Shown: positions 11,064-21,003, numbered from the stretch's first letter. The stretch is DNA of 64,000 nt from Azorinus chamasolen (GCA_963576725.1 OY755240.1:19679743-19743742), one strand, 5' to 3'. Notes: generated by a model not told the origin, from the sequence alone. A program made the numbers and translations.

Positions 11064-11250
11064 ACAATGAATATAATTACTCAGAGACTCATAAGGATCC
11101 ACACTGTATTGGCCAAAATGAATTCGATGTTTGTGCAAAGATTTAATGCAACACTCATCACATTTTACTATCAAGCATGTGGACCAAAGCTAGACATTGA
11201 GAAATGTGACGCATTGCATTTAGTAGCATTAGGTGCTGAATCAGATGTCA
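11064..11250 (+). repeat. Directly duplicated segment, copy 1
   Basis: About 130 bp (11118-11248) is repeated at 11509-11640 with scattered substitutions. Here it is open (MNSMFVQRFNATL...). A TTTTCAG acceptor-like site precedes it at about 11058, so an exon relic is possible, but no donor site or domain is seen. Confidence 0.4.
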
Positions 11251-11258
11251 GATGTCAT

Positions 11259-11450
11259 TTAACCCTTTACACCATTAATATGCCTTCCTGCACCTTTGCA
11301 AACAGAAATGATCCAGATTAGACGGCTCATGTAGGAGCCGTCTGATCAGGGTCTGCTCTGTTTGCTTATGAAATGATATAGATATGATTCTACAGTTTCT
11401 GCCATGGCCAAACATTCTTTTTTTCTATGTGTTATTATAACAATTAAGAA
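11259..11450 (-). mobile_element. A-type MITE, right end lost
   Basis: It starts TTAACCCTTTACACC; the hairpin (about 11298-11366) and CTGCCATGGCC body are clear. The sequence decays before a right end and lies between two direct copies of a 130-bp segment. Confidence 0.7.
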
Positions 11451-11508
11451 ATGCAAGATAAATCAATTTTGAAAAACCCCCATCTGCTAACAATAATTTA
11501 CTAAGCAT

Positions 11509-11640
11509 GAATTCGATGCTGGCGCACACGTTTAATGCCACACTCGCCATCTTTTACTATAGGGCATGCGAATCCAAAGCCAGACATTGAGAAATATGAC
11601 ACATCACATTTAATAGCATTAGGTGCTAAATCAGACGTCG
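11509..11640 (+). repeat. Directly duplicated segment, copy 2
   Basis: Matches 11118-11248 but carries an extra base after GGCATGCGA, which breaks the frame open in copy 1. If the segment was ever coding, this copy is a pseudo-exon. Confidence 0.45.
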
Positions 11641-11701
11641 TTTAGTTTTTCAGCCTGTATATCGAAGTGAACTTGTCCACATACGAATCTTCAACGAACC
11701 T

Positions 11702-11915
11702 TTAACTCTCTTTCGCTGCCAAATGTTGTCGTCTGCAAACTTTGTCGTCTGCTACAATTTTCCGTTCTTATTTTTCTTCATTGTTGTTTCAAGAAATAGT
11801 CACAGTAACAAACAGTTTGGATCCTGATGAGACGCCGAGTAATTCAGCGTCTCATCTGGATCCAAACTGTTTGCATAGGTAATCACAGATGCGACATTGG
11901 CAGCGAAAGAGTCAA
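11702..11915 (-). mobile_element. C2-type TTAA MITE, near complete
   Basis: 214 bp, TTAACTCTCTTTCGCTGCC to GGCAGCGAAAGAGTCAA. The hairpin uses GGATCCTGATGAGACGCCG against CATCTGGATCC, with the T-T unpaired site. The left body repeats GTCGTCTGC twice. Confidence 0.85.
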
Positions 11916-12057
11916 ATGGGATACAATCTAAAGGCAACCAAAATTTGCCCTTGATCTAAAGTTGAGCAAACATTTTTTTTGGTTATAGTGGGGTAAGGAT
12001 GATCGGTCTAACCATACGATGACGACAAATTCTCCTTAAAAAGTCTGCGCTTACGTA

Positions 12058-12266
12058 TAGTAAACCCCCTCTAATGCGACCAGCAAAAAGGGTCATAATT
12101 CACAGTAGCAAAGGCATTTGGTAGCTTAATGCAGGACGAAAGTTATGCAGAAAGCTCCTATAGGAGCTTTCTGCATAACTTTCGTCCTGCATTAAGCAAC
12201 CGCCTGCTTTATTATAAAGACAGCCATGCTTATTCATTAAGTGGTCGCATTAGAGGGGTTTAACTG
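12058..12266. mobile_element. F2 pogo-type MITE with 74-bp perfect palindrome
   Basis: Ends related to CAGTAAACCCCTCTAATGCG and its inverted complement. 12124-12197 is a perfect 74-bp palindrome centred on CTCCTATAGGAG (12160/12161), with GCTTAATGCAGGACGAAAGT as the outer arm. The sequence outside the palindrome is not symmetrical. Confidence 0.9.
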
Positions 12267-12403
12267 CATATCTTACTTGCTTCCAACTCGTTCAATCGTA
12301 TGATAAACGAATTGCCAAGTATCAAATAGTTTGGAATCCGATTGGATTTGGCACCTTTTAAAGCCTCCGTGAAAGTGTCGCTTTCGAAACAAATGGAACA
12401 AAT

Positions 12404-12523
12404 GTTATCACAATGGTTTCAAAAATGCACAATTGTTAACATTTTCTTTTTCCTAGTAAATGGTCCGTTTTAGTAGTATTATTCATAGAGATTGGGTCTT
12501 AAAGCCCATGAGGGAATGTGTTA
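12404..12523 (-). mobile_element. B-type remnant, one side only
   Basis: TATCACAATGGTTTCA through TAGTAAATGGTCCGTTTTAG to GAGGGAATGTGTTAA follows the right half of a B element; the hairpin is lost. Confidence 0.55.
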
Positions 12524-12736
12524 ACTCTCGAGTCGTTATGTAAGAAAACATCACATCGTGAATATTTTGAATTTGAAATGACCTTTTTCTTATTTCATTA
12601 TGCTCAGGGAGCCAATAGTGCCTACCGTGCACCCCCCTAGACTTTTTTCATGGGTACCAAAATGTTCAGAAAAGTGTCCTGAATCAGAATCGCGAATGTA
12701 CTCAAACTTAATTCTTTTAGGCTATGTGTATTTTAA

Positions 12737-12943
12737 CCGTTTCCATGGCAACGCCCCAGTTTTCGTAATGATGACCCATACCTACAAATTCGCCCATATC
12801 ACAGCCAATTTTTGTCCTAAAACTATAAAACTGGTACACGTACCAATTGGAAGATAAGACATTGTGCTTTTATGTCAAACTTGTTTTTTAAATTACCTTA
12901 TTTGCATACTCATGAAAATAAATGAGAACATCAAAAATAGTAA
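12737..12943 (+). repeat. 200-bp dispersed repeat with X-box, copy 1
   Basis: Begins CCGTTTCCATGGCAAC; GTTTCCATGGCAAC (12739-12752) matches the RFX X-box form of two inverted half-sites. It continues through TTTTGTCCTAAAACTATAAA and ends near CATGAAAATAAATGAGAAC. Paired with copy 2, 364 bp downstream. Confidence 0.65.
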
Positions 12944-13100
12944 AAAAAGTATAGAAATAACGTAAACCTTTCACCTTTTTATCCTACAAATACATGTATC
13001 AGAAAATAACTACAAATGCAGTTTAACATGATGCCGAAACCACCAGGAAACAAAATATCCAATATGAGGACCATATCATTAACTTTAAGTACCATTTTCA

Positions 13101-13299
13101 CCGTTTCCATGGCAACACCCTAGTTTTCGTAATGATGGCCCGTACCTGCAACACCGTCCATATAACAGCCAGTTTTTGTCCTAAACCTATGAAACTGGTA
13201 CCAACTTGGAGATAGGACATTGTGCTTTTATTTCCAGTTTTTTTAAATTACCTTATTTGCATACTCATGAATATTAATGAGAACATTAAAAATAGTAAT
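13101..13299 (+). repeat. 200-bp dispersed repeat with X-box, copy 2
   Basis: Same order of words as copy 1, with the identical GTTTCCATGGCAAC at 13103-13116 and CATGAATATTAATGAGAAC at the end. Substitutions are spread evenly, so this is an old duplication or two insertions of one element. Confidence 0.65.
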
Positions 13300-13319
13300 A
13301 CGATGTCAGAAACCATAAA

Positions 13320-13651
13320 TTCAGACCCTGATCAGACGACCCCTACAGGAGGCGTCTGAAATAGTTCTAGGTCTGTTTGTAAAGGCGTATCGGTGAGGTT
13401 AAGGATTAATACACAATAATCTCTATACATGAATGTACATGTAGTAACCCCCCCCCCCTCTAAACCGGAAGTTAAATTTAGTATAAATATCGATGTGGGA
13501 GGCAGGTTGAAGCTTAATGCAGGATGAAAGTCACGCAGAAAGCTCATCTGGGAGCTTTCTGTGTGACTTTCACCCTGCATTAAGCGGTCACGTGCCTAAA
13601 AGTATCTGAATTATTCTCTACTAGAATTCCGGTTTGGAGGGTTTTACCGTA
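13320..13651. mobile_element. A fragment and F3 pogo-type MITE
   Basis: 13320-13411 is a collapsed A hairpin with right end. 13442-13651 is F3: left AGTAACCCCC...CTCTAAACCGGAA with an expanded C run, right CCGGTTTGGAGGGTTTTACC. The internal palindrome 13511-13585 has GCTTAATGCAGGATGAAAGT arms. Confidence 0.75.
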
Positions 13652-13891
13652 TCTATACTACCTAGTTTTGTGCTATTGGCAGTTCCTGGTCAACTCTTAT
13701 TGGTCAGATATATGCCGTATACATATATATTGGCGTCGCTGAACAGATTAAAAAAGCAATTACAATGTATCTGCTGGATAGATATTCCCACTTGAATTGT
13801 TCAATAAGCAAAGGTTCGTATGTTATTTCTAGTGGAACATGGCTGTAACAATATCATCTTTAAAGGTAAGGCGAATAATTATATTATTATG

Positions 13892-14460
13892 CAGAGCTAC
13901 AGATAATGACGCCTACCCAAATACATGTACTAAAAATCGTTATTTCTCCACCAAACCCTGAATTGTGACCACTTGTTAGTATCGTCTCTTCTGTGGTCAC
14001 AAATACTAAAATCGTTATTTCTCCACCAAACCCTGAATTGTGACCACTTGTTAGTATCGTCTCTTCTGTGGTCACACATACTAAAAATCGTTATTTCTCC
14101 ACCAAACCCTGAATTGTGACCACTTGTTAGTATCGTCTCTTCTGTGGTCACAAATACTAAAATCGTTATTTCTCCACCAAACCCTGAATTGTGACCACTT
14201 GTTAGTATCGTCTCTTCTGTGGTCACAAATACTAAAAATCGTTATTTCTCCACCAAACCCTGAATTGTGACCACTTGTTAGTATCGTCTCTTCTGTGGTC
14301 ACAAATACTAAAATCGTTATTTCTCCACCAAACCCTGAACTGTGACCACTTTTTAGAATCGTCTCTCCGAGACGATTCTAAAGAGTGAAGAGACGATTCT
14401 AAAGAGTGGTCACAGTATAGGGTTTGGTTGAGAAATAAAGGAGTTGTTCTTGAAAATGTT
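13892..14460. repeat. Tandem array grown from a G-family palindrome
   Basis: CCACCAAACCCTGAA or a near match starts at 13948, 14023, 14099, 14174, 14250 and 14325: steps alternate 75 and 76 bp, giving a 151-bp dimer period. The last unit runs into the normal G palindrome (AGAATCGTCTC, then GAGACGATTCT, 14353-14402) and the G right flank GGGTTTGGTTGAGAAAT. The array is thus a left-arm expansion of one G element. Confidence 0.85.
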
Positions 14461-14552
14461 TCAATTTACGCATCTTATCTGGACCTCTGTATATATTATA
14501 CAAGAAAATCTCTCTAAAGCAAACACTGGATTTATTTACGTGGATAGTAATA

Positions 14553-14747
14553 CAGTAGAGCCTGTCTTAAGCAGTCGTCAAAAGGAGGTAAAATTATGGG
14601 CCTATAAGGCAGGTGGTAGCTTAATTCAGGTCAAAAGTAATGCAGAAAGCTCCTATAGGAGCTTTCTTCATTACGTTTGGCCTGCATAAAGCAACCACCT
14701 GTTTTTTAACATTCCTTTATCAAATAAGACTGGTTCTGCTGTAGGAG
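14553..14747. mobile_element. F6 pogo-type MITE
   Basis: TA then CAGTAGAGCCTGTCTTAAGC at the left; GACTGGTTCTGCTG then TA at the right. The hairpin CAGAAAGCTCCTATAGGAGC with extended arms is near perfect apart from a C/T change in the right arm. Confidence 0.75.
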
Positions 14748-15016
14748 CTGGTTGTTGCTTAATGTTGAATAAAGGCTATGTAGAAAGCTCCTTTTTGCAT
14801 TTCTGCATAACTCTTGTCCTGCGTTAAGCTACGACATGTTCTTTACGCATGAAATTATATATATACATATATACATATATATTAAGTGATCGTTATAGAG
14901 AGTTATGACTATAAATGTCTTGGATACAGGTGGCAGCTTAATGCAGGGTGAAAGTAATGCCGAAAGCTCCCAGAGGAGCTTTCTACACGACTTTCAACCT
15001 GTATTAAACTGTTACC
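14748..15016. mobile_element. Two solitary F-type hairpin cores
   Basis: 14750-14842 and 14930-15015 each hold GCTTAATG...GAAAGCTCC with partial right arms, but no CAGT/ACTG ends. An (ATAT)n stretch at 14858-14884 separates them. Confidence 0.6.
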
Positions 15017-15042
15017 GGTCTGAATGATTGGGTTTGGTACTA

Positions 15043-15359
15043 CAGTTGAACTTCGATATCTCGAACTTCAAGGGGCAATACAAATTAGTTCGAGATAACA
15101 GATGTTCGAGTCATCCGATTTATACTCTGACCAATATCACAGCTTTACATGTATGTAGGTCTAAAGTAATGTTGAATGCTCCTGTAGTAGCATTCAGCAT
15201 TACTTTCGACCTGCATTAAGCTGTTATATGTGTTTCTAGATATGTGTTGTGATACATTTTAGAGCAATTTTGTATTGTAATTTTTGGAAGGACCGAAGTT
15301 TTAGTTGGAGTTATCCCAAATTTCGAATTATTCGAGTTTGAGATATCGAAGTTCAACTG
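15043..15359. mobile_element. F4 pogo-type MITE, complete
   Basis: 317 bp flanked by TA on both sides. CAGTTGAACTTCGATATCTC at the left is inverted at the right as GAGATATCGAAGTTCAACTG. The core hairpin is GTCTAAAGTAATGTTGAATG with a CTCCTGTAGTAG centre. A second copy, at 35098-35414, has the same length. Confidence 0.9.
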
Positions 15360-15584
15360 TAATCTGAACGTCCGTGTGAGAAGTGTTCTATTGTATACCA
15401 ACAAGAGAAAAATCTGCTTCCTATGCGATTTCCTTTGAGGCTGCATGCAGTAAATATGCATGTACATGTACATGCAAGAAAACAAGAGACATGCTGTAGA
15501 TGACGAGCTTTGTTTGATCAACAGGTTGTTTGATATTGGACCCATGTTGATAATAACGTATCGCTTTCACTACAGAAGTCGCCG

Positions 15585-15816
15585 TTAACCCATTACCTCA
15601 TAGGCTATATTTTTTTTTAGATACCTCTTTGAATAAATCTACCGAAAAGGAGCATTATCTAGAGAAAATGAAAATTTTAGAATTTTGTAGTTTGAAACCA
15701 TTGTGATAAATAGAGCATTTGCTCCTATAGGAGCAAATGCTCTATTTATCACAGTGGTTTCACAAAGTGACTTCTAAAGAGTCGTCGAAAGTCGTCAATA
15801 TTAGGGACTGGGTTAA
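15585..15816 (+). mobile_element. B-type TTAA MITE, complete
   Basis: 232 bp, TTAACCCATTACCTCATAGG to GGGACTGGGTTAA. The hairpin AATAGAGCATTTGCTCC/GGAGCAAATGCTCTATT is perfect around CTATAG. Confidence 0.9.
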
Positions 15817-15839
15817 GCGACGCACAAGACTGGCTGCAT

Positions 15840-16360
15840 TGGGCGATTTAGTGATTAACTATGCAAACCGTGTTGATCCAGAATAGACAGGGCGTCTAAT
15901 AAAGATTTAACGTTTAAAACGTCACTTAGGATTTAGACAAGACATGAAAGGAAAGTACGCTCTGAAACTTAAAGCAGACGACATTGTTATCAGACGAAAA
16001 TTAATTTGCGCCAAAAAAGAGTTAATTACTGGATCCCGCATAATTCTCTATCAGGTACTCTTTGATGTACACTTTTGTTACAGAATTTTACTTTACATCA
16101 ACCGTAGGCGTATCATTTAACTTATAAATGACATACTCTTTAATTCTTTTGGGACCAAACAATTTTCGTCTGTAAATTGTGTCATCTGCTGTAAGTTTCA
16201 GAGTGTGCATTCCTTGAAGTTCTTCTTTAAAACCCAAATGGTGTGTCAAACAGATGGGATCCTGATGAGACGCCGAGTTACTCGGCGTCTCATCTTGATT
16301 CAAACTATTTGCAAAGGAAATCACAAATTCGCCAATTGCAGGAAGCCCCTGTAAGTCACT
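15840..16360. mobile_element. C-type fragments with one intact hairpin
   Basis: 15855-15895 is part of a C hairpin arm. At 16246-16314 a full hairpin (GGGATCCTGATGAGACGCCG; centre GAGTTACTC) survives, but neither element end is clear. The long frames across it are hairpin translations. Confidence 0.6.
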
Positions 16361-16374
16361 TTGTTTTGCTGTTA

Positions 16375-16577
16375 CCGTAAAACCTCTCTATAACGGCCAC
16401 TAAATTACATCAAGTATTTTGTGTTAAAGGCAGGTGACTGCTTAAAGCAAGGTGAAGGTAAAACAGAACGCTCCTATAGGAGCGTTCTGTTTTAATTTCA
16501 CCTTGCTTTAAGCAGCCACCTGCCCTAAATACAACTAATTAACACAAATTAGTTGCCGTTATAGAGAGGTTATACTG
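16375..16577. mobile_element. F1 pogo-type MITE, complete
   Basis: 203 bp with TA on each side. The left end (CAGT changed to CCGT) continues AAAACCTCTCTATAACGG, and the right is its inverse ending ATACTG. Nearly the whole element is one palindrome centred on CTCCTATAGGAG. Confidence 0.9.
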
Positions 16578-16579
16578 TA

Positions 16580-16965
16580 ATAGCAAATGTCTCATTAGGG
16601 TATATGGTTTATGCTTTGAATAATTTTTAAAGAAAAACCAGATATACTTTTCTATAAAATGTGACCGTTGGCGGCGACACAATGTGGCAACCCCGTTTTA
16701 ATAGACACCTACATGTAATGCATACTCATGGTGGTCTATAGCAATCGTTGATTGTTTCATGCTGATCAAAAGTTTGGGATGGTTTTTTTATCAGGGTTTA
16801 CGTTGCTTTAACAGTATTTCAGTCATACATTGTACCACGACGTCCATTTCATTACAGGTGGAGGAATATCCCAAAGGATCTTCTGTGCACGGAACAAATT
16901 GCAGTGAACGAAAACTGAAGGAAAGAAGATTCACTGAAAGTTCATTGTTTCGTTCTTCCTCTGTT
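16580..16965. other. No recognisable feature
   Basis: A 76-codon frame at 16759-16989 has no domain and runs into an A element. No repeat ends are seen. Confidence 0.4.
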
Positions 16966-17428
16966 AAGCTCCCTTTACTCCATGAATAGTCATGATGTTG
17001 AATATTAATTAGATTATTTTTTTGAAAATGGCATATTAACCCATTCCCTTATATTGACGACTTTTGACGACTCTGTAGAAGTCACTTTGTGAAACCGTTG
17101 TGATATATAGAGCATGTGCTCCTATAGGAGCAAATGCTCTGTTTATCACAATGGTTTCAAACTACAAAATTCTAAAATCTTCATTTTCTCTATTTAATGC
17201 TCCTTTTCGGCAGATTTATTCAAATATGTTGTATCTAAAAATAGCCTATGAGGTAATGGTTTAACACGTGAATGTTTTGCGAAAGTAGAAACTATAGAAC
17301 TAAATCTATGTTACTCCATAAGCAAACAGAGCAGACCCTGATTAGACGGCTCCTATAGGAGCCGTTTGATCTGGGTCTACTCTGTTTGCATAAGCATAGA
17401 CAAGCGTATTTATGGAGAAAAGCGTTAA
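16966..17428 (+). mobile_element. A-type MITE interrupted by a B-type MITE
   Basis: The A left part (CCCTTTACTCCATGAATAG to AAAATGGCATAT) resumes after the B insert as CACGTGAATGTTTTGC. It continues to a good hairpin with GGCTCCTATAGGAGCC and the end TATGGAGAAAAGCGTTAA. Without the insert it would be about 240 bp. Confidence 0.85.
17036..17264 (-). mobile_element. B-type TTAA MITE nested in an A element
   Basis: TTAACCCATTCCC to GGTAATGGTTTAAC, with TTAA on both sides inside the A body. The hairpin has GAGCAnntGCTCC arms with two substitutions on the left arm. Confidence 0.9.
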
Positions 17429-17663
17429 GAGCGACACTGAAACTTCTTTACAGTGGGTATCTAAGAGAGATTATGACTTTTTGACAACAGTCACTTATAT
17501 TATATATTGCACAAGATGTCCCTTTTTCTGTAAGTCTAGATTTAGCGAAAAAAGTAATGTTCGTAAATTAGGCTTTAGTAAATGACTTTATGTGCAGATT
17601 TTTCCCTCCGCCGGGCGACTCTCTACGGGTCCCACTGTCGAAATTAACAGTAGAATCTGTCCC

Positions 17664-17911
17664 AACCCTTTCCTCCATGAATATTCATGCACGATATAAT
17701 GACGTCATCAATATTGATTAGATTAATTTGCTACTATAGCACATGGATACAGGAAATTTTGACCATGGCAGAAACTGTAAAATCATGTCTATATTATATC
17801 ATAAGCAAACAGAGTAGACCCAGATCAGACGGCTCATGTAGGAACCACCTGATCTGGGTCTACTCTGTTTGTAAATGCGTAGAAAAGCGTATTTATTCAG
17901 TAAAGGGTTAA
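17664..17911 (+). mobile_element. A-type TTAA MITE
   Basis: The left end AACCCTTTCCTCCATGAATA lacks its TTAA; the right end is AGTAAAGGGTTAA. The hairpin keeps the usual asymmetric words GCAAACAGAGTAGACCCAGA and GATCTGGGTCTACTC, but here both arms carry the TAGACCCAGA form, so the usual two mismatches are absent. Confidence 0.8.
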
Positions 17912-17929
17912 GCGGACATTCATTTATTA

Positions 17930-18275
17930 AACATATGAGTCTTAAAAAAACAGGTGCTTGCTTAATACAGTGTAAATGTAATTCAGACAGCTCTTATAAG
18001 CGCTTTCTGTATTACTTTTGACCTGCATTAAGCTCTCACCTGCCTTACAGACCCTAAGTAGACCTCATTTTGATTAAGCCAGGTTCTACTAGATCTATAT
18101 GACTCTCTAATGCGACCCAAAAATATGATTATTTAAGGCATGCAGTAGCTTAATGCAGGACGAAAGATATGCTAAAAGCTCCCATATAAGTTTTATGCAT
18201 TACTTTCGTCGTGTATTAAGCAACCACCTGCTTTTGAAATGACCCACCGTGGTCGTATTTGAGAGACGTGACTTT
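17930..18275. mobile_element. Decayed F6 and F2 pogo-type copies
   Basis: 17945-18090 keeps an F6-like core and end CCAGGTTCTACTAGA. 18093-18275 keeps F2 words CTCTAATGCGACC, GCTTAATGCAGGACGAAAG and GGTCGTATTTGAGAG. Both palindromes carry many mismatches. Confidence 0.6.
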
Positions 18276-18334
18276 ATAAATCTGTCACAACGTCATGCAC
18301 CTTCTTTTTTATGAAAAATGTCAGGTAAAATATT

Positions 18335-18506
18335 TTAACCTTTAGCCTGCTGAGCAAATTATTTTAACAGAATGTTTTACCTACTACATTTTAAAAAAAT
18401 CAAACTATAATCAAATTGTCTACTCAAATGCAACCCGGCGTCTCATCTAGATCCAAACTGTTTGCATAGGTATTCACTCATCCGCCCATAGTAGGCTAAA
18501 GGTTAA
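18335..18506 (+). mobile_element. C-type TTAA MITE with one hairpin arm deleted
   Basis: TTAACCTTTAGCCTGCTGAG to GTAGGCTAAAGGTTAA with TTAA at both ends, but only 172 bp. The left arm is gone: ...AAATGCAACC joins directly to CGGCGTCTCATCTAGATCC. Confidence 0.85.
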
Positions 18507-18589
18507 TAGCCTTTTCAACCTAAATTATCAGAATGGAATAGTCTATCAACATTTAACTATGGAGTCCACTCGGTCAGAAAGACTAAACT

Positions 18590-18765
18590 TGTAGGACCCG
18601 GCTGATCAGGATCTGCTCTGTTTACTTATGAAACAATAATGATCGGAGTCTTCTGGTTTTGTCATGGATAAATTTTCTCTTATTAATTTGCAATTATAAA
18701 AATGATCTAATAAATATTCATGGTGACATTATTCCTTATAAGGATATTCATCAGGGAAAGCGTTA
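18590..18765 (-). mobile_element. A-type MITE, right half
   Basis: Starts in the hairpin at CCCGGCTGATCAGGATCTGC, passes through the A body (TAATAAATATTCATGG) and ends CAGGGAAAGCGTTAA. The left half is replaced by M-like sequence (GGAGTCCACTCGGTCAG, about 18555). Confidence 0.7.
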
Positions 18766-18795
18766 AGCTACTCCATGCATTTGCATGTTTATTCA

Positions 18796-19012
18796 TTAAC
18801 CCATTACACGTACCTTATAGACTATTTTTAGATTCGACCTCTTTGAACGAATCTACCAAAACGGAGCATTTAGTAGACAAAAAAGAAGGGGGAAAAATAA
18901 AATTGTGTAGTTTTTGAAACCATTGTGATCAATAGAGCATTTGCTCTATTTATCACAATTGTTTCAAGACGTGTCTTTTACAGAGGCGTCAAAGGGTGAG
19001 GGGACGGGTTAA
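18796..19012 (+). mobile_element. B-type TTAA MITE, stem tip lost
   Basis: TTAACCCATTACACG to GGACGGGTTAA. The hairpin is reduced to AATAGAGCATTTGCTCTATT, so the CTCCTATAGGAG centre is missing. Confidence 0.85.
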
Positions 19013-19261
19013 GTGGTTGCTTCACACAGGTTCATCTGCACTTGTACAGCATGGAGTATCGCATATCCGTTACTGTGTAAATGTATACCCATTCGGTCCA
19101 ATTTCTACTTAAATAAACTGTACGGAAATTATTAAGCTCTCAGTTACGGAAGCTTTTTAAAAACTTCAAAGACATTCTCGAGCCTTTTATCTTATATTAC
19201 GCTTGATAAAGAGTAAAGTAAGCGATAGTTTAGGATAAATCAAATGCACGGGAAGCACGTG

Positions 19262-19442
19262 CCTGCAGGAGCTGTCTCATCAGGGTCTGCACTATTTACA
19301 AGTTGATTGTGCAACCAGTGCACTCCACAGCAGTGATTGCACAGCGAAATACTTGTACATAGGTAAGATATATGTAATTATACAACAGGACATGGGTAAA
19401 GAAGGAGAAATGTATTTTAAAACTCAGCAAGAGAAGGGTTAA
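19262..19442 (+). mobile_element. E-type MITE, right part
   Basis: From CCTGCAGGAGCTGTCTCATC through GTGCAACCAGTGCACTCC to CAAGAGAAGGGTTAA. The left arm and left end are absent. GACAGGTTCTAC directly follows, a remnant F6 end. Confidence 0.75.
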
Positions 19443-19525
19443 GACAGGTTCTACGGCCAATGAATGCATTTGAAATGTTAATTCTCTGAATGTTGAACAT
19501 TTAAGGTTGAGTGGCACATAAGTTT

Positions 19526-19775
19526 TTAAACCTTTCCCTGTTCTATGTTTACTCAAAAACTCTATACCTATTGAATATTCATGGCCAAAATAGTTATAAT
19601 GAAAAATGGGATGTGGAACATTATAATCATTTTAGAAACTAAAGAAACAGATACATCAACTTCCATTAGCAAATGGAGCATACCCTGATCAGACGGCTCC
19701 TCTAGGAGCCGTCTGATCTTGGTCTACTCTGTTTGCAAATGCGTGAAAAGGGGTTTATATGAGGGAGAGGGTTAA
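19526..19775 (+). mobile_element. L-type (A-related) TTAA MITE, complete
   Basis: 250 bp, TTAAACCTTTCCCTGTTC to GAGGGAGAGGGTTAA with TTAA at both ends. The hairpin is GATCAGACGGCTCCTCTAGG with its complement. Closest relative 55693-55943. Confidence 0.85.
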
Positions 19776-19836
19776 TGTTAAGAGTTATTTCAGTACGATA
19801 GACTAAAATTCGCCAGATGATTCAGAAAGACAAATG

Positions 19837-20166
19837 CAGTGAACCCTCATTACAATGGAGGTGTTTGTTTCCAGATATTTTGCTGGTATAACGAGGTTGC
19901 CGTTATAATAAATTTAAATATGAAAGGAACCATATGGCCAGATTTAAACTAGTTTCAACAGGCGAAGGCATAATGCAGAACGCAAGAAGTGCAAAAAGCT
20001 CCCTATGGGAGCTTTTTGCACTTCTTGTGTTCTGAATTTAGCGATCACCGGACTTATTGGCATTGCATCTATTTATTCAGACTTAACGGTAATTTTGTTT
20101 CAAGGCATACTGCCGGTATAACGAGGGTGACATTGTAACGAATGTCGGTATAATGAGGGTTCACTG
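19837..20166. mobile_element. F5 pogo-type MITE
   Basis: CAGTGAACCCTCATTACAAT at the left, ATAATGAGGGTTCACTG then TA at the right. The core is AGAAGTGCAAAAAGCTCCC and its complement. GGTATAACGAGG is repeated in inverted form within both sub-terminal arms. Only copy in the window. Confidence 0.85.
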
Positions 20167-20251
20167 TAGTGTAGAATCTGATCAGAGGAGACCTCTGATC
20201 TGGGTCAACACTGATTGCAAAGGCAACTACTCATTCCGCTCAAACAAAGGG

Positions 20252-21003
20252 TTAACCATTCCCCCCATATAAACGCATTTTCACACAATTTTGCAAAGAG
20301 TAGACCCAAGTCAGACGGCTCCTGTAGCAGCCGTCTGGTCTGGATCGTCTCTGTTAGCTTATGCAATAATATAGATCGGATCCTTCAGTTTATGTCACGA
20401 TAAATACATCCCTTGTTAGAAAATTGTGTCTGTAAGACACAGCGATGCCCCCGTGGTGGTGCTTGCCTAGCTGCACGTAAAATTCCTAAGTCATTTGACA
20501 TTGACTTTGGGCTTGCGGGCAGCATGGAGTGGGTGCGCAATGAAAGTATGGATCCCTGGTGTTTAATGTGTACATTGTATATGCAATTCCATGCCAATAA
20601 CTATAGTGGTTAGTGAGATATAAGACAATGAAAAAACTGTGACAACCAACTACACGTAAATGTGACAACCAACTGCACGTAAAATTTCCAAGTCATTTGA
20701 CCTTGACCTTAGGCTTGCGGGCAGCATGGTCTGGGTTGACAATGAAAATATGGATGATGATTAATGTGTGTATGTAATTCCATGTCAATAGCTATTGTGG
20801 TTACTGATATATAAGACCATGAAAAACTGTGACACCCAACTGCATGTAGCAACTGCACGTAAAAGCGTGACGGACAGACGGACGGGCGGACAGACAGGGG
20901 CAAAACATAATGCCCCCTGACTATCGTCAACGGGGGCATAATAATGTTGAAAGTACGGCTAGTTAATATTTCGTGCATAAATATTAAACAGGGAAATGGT
21001 TAA
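20252..21003 (-). mobile_element. A-type MITE split by a tandem-core element
   Basis: The A left end and hairpin lie at 20252-20409 (TTAACCATTCCCCCC...). The A right end resumes about 20950 and ends AACAGGGAAATGGTTAA. The insert is the element at 20410-20945. A small J/M-like hairpin remnant sits just upstream (20174-20250). Confidence 0.65.
20410..20945 (+). mobile_element. Tandem-core element with terminal hairpin
   Basis: Two units about 205 bp apart share AAnTCnTAAGTCATTTGAC and GGCTTGCGGGCAGCATGG. A GACGGACAGACGGACGGGCG microsatellite (20867-20898) follows, then a hairpin with ATGCCCCC and GGGGGCAT arms (about 20909-20939). Same plan as 1930-4356. Confidence 0.65.
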
